Source: Actinomycetes bacterium (GTDB lineage Bacteria; Actinomycetota; Coriobacteriia; Coriobacteriales; Eggerthellaceae). Taken from it: DNA of 9,077 nt. The translations under genes were made by a program, and so were the position numbers. Of this stretch, positions 6,229-9,077 are shown one piece after another (positions within the stretch are counted from its first letter, which is position 1; each line of letters starts with the position of its first letter). Under the pieces are notes generated by a model. It had not been told where the DNA came from and made no database searches. It saw only the letters and a program-made list of their open reading frames with translations. Location of the stretch: contig JAEYEL010000050.1 in the NCBI GenBank assembly GCA_023403475.1, forward strand, positions 1 through 9,077, written 5' to 3'.

Positions 6229-6257
6229 ATTATATCGAATGCGGTCAGACAACGCAA
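6229..6257 (-). promoter_or_regulatory. Promoter of tRNA-Thr
   Basis: On the minus strand TTGCGT (6257-6252), a 17-base spacer and a perfect TATAAT (6234-6229) lie 29 bases before the tRNA 5' end. The -35 keeps TTG only; the -10 is consensus. Confidence 0.75.
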
Positions 6258-6272
6258 GCAGCGGCAAACGGA

Positions 6273-6313
6273 AACTTGCGAGAACTTCGCGAGAACTTCG
6301 CGAGAATTTCACG
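6273..6313. repeat. 11-bp tandem repeat with TCGCGA cores
   Basis: AACTTGCGAG (6273-6282) is followed by two identical units AACTTCGCGAG (6283-6293, 6294-6304) and a diverged AATTTCACG (6305-6313). The full units contain the palindrome TCGCGA. The period of 11 bp is close to one helical turn, so the sites would face the same side of the DNA. The array begins 16 bases upstream of the tRNA-Thr -35 and about 270 bases upstream of galE. Confidence 0.85.
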
Positions 6314-6580
6314 CCCTGATTGCCAAACTTAGTGTAGGAAAGGCTGCGCTAAGTCTGTCGCAGGCAGAAGGCAGAGGATGAATTGTAAGCGACAATATAG
6401 TTTGCATGGTATTTGCACAACAAGGCAGCACGGGCGAGCCGTGCCGAATAGAATGGCGTCAGCAATCAGGCGCAAGCCGCAAGGCCGCCGCTAGACGATA
6501 ACCGAAAGGCCGCTATCAGATGCGAACCGCGCAACTGTTGCCAAGCCAAACGTCAGCAATCGCAAACCATAGGAGCAACT
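6314..6580 (+). promoter_or_regulatory. Non-coding galE upstream region with inverted repeats; promoter uncertain
   Basis: No gene is seen between the tandem repeat and galE. Visible structure: inverted repeat ACTTAGTG (6327-6334) / CGCTAAGT (6347-6354); palindrome ATTGT-AAGCG-ACAAT (6382-6396) touching a -10-like TATAGT (6396-6401) that has no good -35; a second candidate pair TTGTAA (6383-6388) and TGGTAT (6407-6412) at 18 bases; hairpin GCACGG-GCGAG-CCGTGC (6428-6444); and TAGAAT (6449-6454), also without a -35. AGGAG at 6571-6575 is the galE Shine-Dalgarno, five bases before its ATG. I could not match the region to a known riboswitch. Confidence 0.4.
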
Positions 6581-7732
6581 ATGTCGAACAAGTCTCTTGC
6601 CAAAAATCCCAACGACCTGTGCATTCTCGTTACGGGTGGCGCCGGGTTCATTGGGAGCCATACTTGCGTGGAGCTACTGAACCAGGGCTACCGTATCGTC
6701 ATCGTTGACGACCTGAGCAATTCCAGCGAAGTGGCCGTCGATCGCGTGCGCGCCATCACGGGAGCCGAAACCGGCAAAGCGCGCGAGCGCCTTGCTTTCT
6801 ATCAGGTGAACATCCTCGACCGGGAAGCCCTTACCAAGGTGTTCGATCGACACGACATAGACGCCATCATCCACTTTGCCGGCTTCAAGGCCGTGGGAGA
6901 AAGCGTGCAGAAACCGCTTGAGTACTACTGGAACAACATTACCGGCACGCTCGTGCTGTGCGACGTGGCGCGCCAGCACGGCGTAAAGAACATAGTGTTC
7001 TCGTCAAGTGCCACGGTGTACGGCGAACCCGAGTTCGTCCCCATTACCGAGGCCTGCCCCAAACACGAGGCCACAAACCCCTACGGCCAAACGAAAAGCA
7101 TGCTCGAGCGCATCCTAAGCGACTTGTACGTGGGCGATAAAGAATGGAACGTGGTGCTGCTTCGCTACTTCAACCCCATCGGTGCACACAAAAGCGGCCT
7201 TATCGGCGAAGACCCCAAAGGCATTCCCAACAACCTGTTGCCCTACGTGGCACAGGTGGCTGTGGGCAAGCTGCCCTGCGTTGGCGTATTCGGAAACGAC
7301 TATCCCACGCCCGACGGAACCGGCGTGCGCGACTACATTCACGTGGTCGATCTGGCGCGCGGCCACGTTGCAGCTCTCAATTGGATGGGCGGCAAAGTCG
7401 GCACAGGCGCTCCGAGCGGCCTTGGCGCCATGCAGGGCGCACCTGCTGCCGACGGAACGCGACGCGGCGTGGGAATATTCAACCTGGGCACGGGGAAGGG
7501 GTCGAGCGTCCTCGACGTCATCCATGCGTTCGAGGGCGCATGCGGACACGAACTTCCCTACGAAATCAAGCCACGCCGTGCAGGCGATATTGCCGAGAAT
7601 TACGCCGCTTGTGACAAGGCGCGCGAAGAGCTGGGATGGGCTGCGGAATACGACCTTGACCGCATGTGTGCCGACAGTTGGCGCTGGCAGTCCACCAATC
7701 CCGACGGGTACACAACGCAAAAGCAAAGCTAG
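6581..7732 (+). CDS. galE: UDP-glucose 4-epimerase GalE
   Basis: NAD-dependent short-chain dehydrogenase/reductase-type enzyme interconverting UDP-glucose and UDP-galactose; cytoplasmic; Leloir pathway and precursor supply for galactose-containing glycans. Of 383 residues: Rossmann motif TGGAGFIGSH (18-27), VDDLSNSS (42-49), HFAGFKAVGES (98-108), FSSSATVYGEP (140-150), and the catalytic triad S143, Y168 and K172 in NPYGQTK. Substrate-site landmarks RYFNPIGAH (195-203), NNLLPYVAQVA (217-227) and GTGVRDYIHVVDLA (246-259) follow, then GIFNLGTGKG (298-307) and RRAGDIAENYA (332-342). AGGAG five bases upstream fixes the start. It is about 45 residues longer than typical GalE. A roughly 25-residue Gly/Ala-rich insertion (about 270-295) interrupts the usual ALNW...GVGIFNLG junction, and the loop near 60-70 is slightly longer. 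No other galactose genes are adjacent, and a terminator follows, so it appears monocistronic. Related sugar-nucleotide epimerases are less likely given the motif match. Confidence 0.95.
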   Translation: MSNKSLAKNPNDLCILVTGGAGFIGSHTCVELLNQGYRIVIVDDLSNSSEVAVDRVRAITGAETGKARERLAFYQVNILDREALTKVFDRHDIDAIIHFAGFKAVGESVQKPLEYYWNNITGTLVLCDVARQHGVKNIVFSSSATVYGEPEFVPITEACPKHEATNPYGQTKSMLERILSDLYVGDKEWNVVLLRYFNPIGAHKSGLIGEDPKGIPNNLLPYVAQVAVGKLPCVGVFGNDYPTPDGTGVRDYIHVVDLARGHVAALNWMGGKVGTGAPSGLGAMQGAPAADGTRRGVGIFNLGTGKGSSVLDVIHAFEGACGHELPYEIKPRRAGDIAENYAACDKAREELGWAAEYDLDRMCADSWRWQSTNPDGYTTQKQS

Positions 7733-7763
7733 CGACCGCCAACATCTTTCCGTTGGTCATCGA

Positions 7764-7803
7764 AGAGCGGCGAGGGAGCCACGCCCCCTCGCCGTTCTTC
7801 TTT
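7764..7803 (+). terminator. Rho-independent terminator of galE
   Basis: A perfect nine-pair stem CGGCGAGGG (7768-7776) / CCCTCGCCG (7786-7794) with a nine-base loop is followed by TTCTTCTTT. AGA/TCT pairing can extend the stem after one wobble. It lies about 32 bases after the galE stop. Confidence 0.85.
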
Positions 7804-7900
7804 CCTAATCCATTTTCCCACCCCAATCGTGCGCGAAAGCGCGATACATCATGCATTTTTGCCAATATTCCGCCGAAACGTATCCGTACGATTACATCTC

Positions 7901-7918
7901 TACTCATAATTATGGGTA
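7901..7918 (+). promoter_or_regulatory. 18-bp palindrome over the -10 region: likely operator/promoter of the XRE gene
   Basis: TACTCATAATTATGGGTA is a palindrome with eight of nine base pairs matching (single mismatch T7904/G7915) and a perfect core CATAATTATG. It contains a -10-like CATAAT (7905-7910); no convincing -35 lies at 16-18 bases. Position and symmetry fit an autorepressor site for the dimeric HTH protein encoded just downstream. This is an inference. Confidence 0.5.
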
Positions 7919-7929
7919 CCCTGTTTGGC

Positions 7930-8268
7930 ATGAGTGAGCATCCTGCGCATACGACCGACCAGACTAATTCCTCTGCGGAGTGGAGGTCGTACGTTTTAGG
8001 CTCCAACGTTAACCGGCTGCGCAAACGCTTTAAGATAAACAAGACGACGTTCTGTCTCATGCTCGGCATCAGCCGCCCGTATCTAAACCGCATCGAGAAA
8101 GGCGACGCGAACCCGCGCATATCGCTTATCGAAAAAATGGCGGCGGCGCTCAGTACCACGCCTCAAAACCTGCTCACACCGCCGTTCGAGCCGTTTCCCC
8201 TGCCCTCGCGCACAAGCAACAAGCAGCAGCTTACTGCCCAAGACGACCGGAACGGCGAAGACGCGTAA
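7930..8268 (+). CDS. Small XRE-family helix-turn-helix transcriptional regulator
   Basis: Predicted 112-residue DNA-binding protein (118 if ATG 7912 is used). The HTH_3 domain spans about residues 22-82: LGSNVNRLRKRFKINKTTF, the turn LMLGISRPYLNRIEKG, then RISLIEKMAAALSTTPQNLL, the classic five-helix Cro/C1-type fold. N- and C-terminal tails are polar and low in recognisable motifs, with no metabolite-binding or peptidase domain. The start is uncertain: ATG 7912 lies within the palindrome and -10-like element, so ATG 7930 (MSEHPAH) is preferred. Neither has a Shine-Dalgarno. Its 3' end overlaps the convergent vanZ-like gene by 38 bases, with no terminator between them. Regulon unknown; autoregulation and control of the neighbouring vanZ-HAD pair are plausible guesses. 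Confidence 0.85.
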   Translation: MSEHPAHTTDQTNSSAEWRSYVLGSNVNRLRKRFKINKTTFCLMLGISRPYLNRIEKGDANPRISLIEKMAAALSTTPQNLLTPPFEPFPLPSRTSNKQQLTAQDDRNGEDA

Positions 8269-8683
8269 TCGCAGCGTAGGCAAGCCAGGCGCCGAGCAGA
8301 ACCCCTGCGGTGTCCACCGCCCAATCTGCCGGGTCGCACATGCGCCCGGGAACGAACAGCTGATGGAACTCGTCCGTCACACCGTAAAGGCTTCCGCATA
8401 CAAGCGCCGCGACCGGGACTTTCCGCACGGGCAGGTGATGCCGCAGCGCATTGGCGAGCAGCGCCCCGAACACGGCGTACTCGCAGAAGTGGGCGCAGGG
8501 GGAAACGACGTCCGTGTCGGGGCCGAGCAACGCCGCCTGCGCGTCGCGCAGCGCGCAGAAGACAGCGGAGACCAGACCCTCCCCGCTGTTCAGCCCTGAT
8601 CCCGTGTTCGCCGACATGAAGAAGATGAAGCAAGCCCACAGAACGACGAATGCCCAGCTCACAATGACCTTCGAGCGGGACAT
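8231..8683 (-). CDS. VanZ-like family integral membrane protein
   Basis: The product has 150 residues and resembles VanZ, the accessory protein associated with low-level teicoplanin resistance; the biochemical role of most chromosomal VanZ-like proteins is not known. Seen: membrane helix 1 (about 6-24, WAFVVLWACFIFFMS), an outer loop, the conserved HFCEYAVFGALL (65-76), helix 3 (about 89-103), then DEFHQLFVPGR (104-114) and DWAVDTAGVLLGAWLAYAAI (120-139), matching the VanZ signature D-x-H-Q-x(3)-P-G-R ... D-x(3)-D/N-x(2)-G. A strong GGAGG (8692-8696) eight bases upstream and the family alignment fix the start at 8683; the longer in-frame extension to 8944 is Arg-rich shadow sequence. Its ATG overlaps the upstream HAD stop as TGATG, so translation is likely coupled. 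The 3' end runs into the XRE gene. Confidence 0.88.
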   Translation of the reverse strand: MSRSKVIVSWAFVVLWACFIFFMSANTGSGLNSGEGLVSAVFCALRDAQAALLGPDTDVVSPCAHFCEYAVFGALLANALRHHLPVRKVPVAALVCGSLYGVTDEFHQLFVPGRMCDPADWAVDTAGVLLGAWLAYAAITRLRRSGRLGQ

Positions 8684-9077
8684 CACCCGCGCCTCCGCTG
8701 TCGGCCGAGAAGGGCAATCAGCTCGCGCGGATCTTTTATAACGGCCTCCGCATGGGCGGTGCGCAGTTCGTCGGCGTGATGATAGCCCCACGACACGCCT
8801 ACGGAAAACACACCCGCGCTTTGAGCGACCGCAATATCGGTAGGAGAATCGCCCACGTAGACCGTACTTGAGGGAATTGCCCCCAGCTCGTCGATGGTGC
8901 GCAGCAGGCCGGTTGGGTCGGGTTTGCGGGGAATACCCTCGCACTCACCGTGCATGACATCGAACACACCCGGCATGAACTGGTTCATAACCTGCTGCAC
9001 ACCCGCATCGAACTTGTTGGAAAGCACGCCGAGCCTTGCGCCGTGCGCCTTCAAGCTGGCCAGCGCTTCCGGCATGC
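8683..9077 (-). CDS. HAD-superfamily hydrolase, phosphoglycolate phosphatase (Gph)-like; N-terminus off window
   Basis: C-terminal 130 or so residues of a haloacid dehalogenase-like phosphatase. Numbering from the first visible Met: motif II GVLSNKFD (S19), motif III Lys in RKPDP (K51), and motif IV VYVGDSPTDIAVAQSAG with D76 and D80 as Mg ligands, then VGVSWGYHHADEL, typical of the Gph/PpaX/phosphonatase subgroup. Motif I (DxDxT), with the nucleophilic Asp, is outside the window, and the Met at 9075 is internal rather than the start. Likely a cytoplasmic phosphate-ester hydrolase; the substrate cannot be assigned, and phosphoglycolate or pyrophosphate are the family defaults. The TGA stop overlaps the vanZ-like ATG by one base. 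Confidence 0.88.
   Translation of the reverse strand, partial: MPEALASLKAHGARLGVLSNKFDAGVQQVMNQFMPGVFDVMHGECEGIPRKPDPTGLLRTIDELGAIPSSTVYVGDSPTDIAVAQSAGVFSVGVSWGYHHADELRTAHAEAVIKDPRELIALLGRQRRRG
8692..8696 (-). promoter_or_regulatory. Shine-Dalgarno deciding the vanZ-like start
   Basis: GGAGG on the minus strand, eight bases before ATG 8683. It lies inside the last codons of the HAD gene and decides for the short VanZ form over the longer open frame. Confidence 0.75.

Noticed and set aside
6428..6531. Riboswitch (guanidine-II, glycine or cyclic-di-GMP type) in the galE leader
   Set aside because: One simple hairpin and some GC-rich repeats are visible, but no conserved core motif of these classes could be matched.
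7826..7846. Hairpin GCGC-GAAA-GCGC before the XRE gene
   Set aside because: Only four firm base pairs and no T-run; too weak to call a terminator or RNA element.
7666..7929. Longer N-terminus for the XRE protein reaching into galE
   Set aside because: It would overlap the end of galE and run through the galE terminator hairpin; nothing in it resembles the family.
8684..8944. Longer N-terminus for the VanZ-like protein
   Set aside because: The extension is Arg-rich, covers the HAD gene in another frame, and a strong GGAGG plus family length place the start at 8683.

Overview
This 9,077-base window is a chromosomal segment from what looks like a high-GC Gram-positive bacterium. The best guess is an actinobacterium of the Coriobacteriia (Eggerthellaceae-like). 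This is inferred from the GC-rich codon use, the MurT/GatD and LytR-CpsA-Psr cell-wall proteins, the SemiSWEET-type sequence and the style of the intergenic repeats. No marker gene fixes the genus. No phage, insertion sequence or CRISPR array is visible.

Layout, left to right. (1) The 5' part of an exodeoxyribonuclease III gene runs leftward off the edge (1-643, -). (2) A tRNA-Leu(CAG) (775-861, +) has a clear promoter upstream and a terminator hairpin downstream. (3) A leftward block follows: a murT-gatD fusion gene (3020-5425), then an LCP-family lytR-type gene (1391-2929), then rlmH (910-1380). (4) A 5'-truncated SemiSWEET sugar-transporter remnant (5673-5906, +) is followed by a GC-rich stretch with a direct repeat. 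(5) A tRNA-Thr(CGT) (6124-6199, -) has its own promoter and terminator. (6) A 381-base non-coding region holds tandem and inverted repeats, then galE (6581-7732, +) with a strong terminator. (7) A small XRE-type regulator (7930-8268, +) overlaps tail-to-tail with a vanZ-like membrane protein gene (8231-8683, -). That gene is start-stop coupled to a HAD-family phosphatase that enters from the right edge (8683-9077, -).

The theme is the cell envelope. MurT-GatD amidates the D-glutamate of lipid II. The LCP protein ligates secondary polymers to peptidoglycan. GalE supplies UDP-galactose for glycans. The VanZ-like protein belongs to a family linked to low-level glycopeptide tolerance. These genes are not one operon, so the theme is an inference from proximity.

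The most notable observation is that MurT and GatD, normally two subunits encoded by adjacent genes, are one 801-residue polypeptide here. They are joined by a roughly 75-residue low-complexity linker that contains a Cys-bearing octapeptide tandem repeat and a Pro-Ser repeat. Other points of interest are a near-perfect 18-bp palindrome over the XRE promoter/start region, an 11-bp helically phased tandem repeat next to the tRNA-Thr promoter, an unusual insertion in each of ExoA and GalE, and a decayed SemiSWEET gene.
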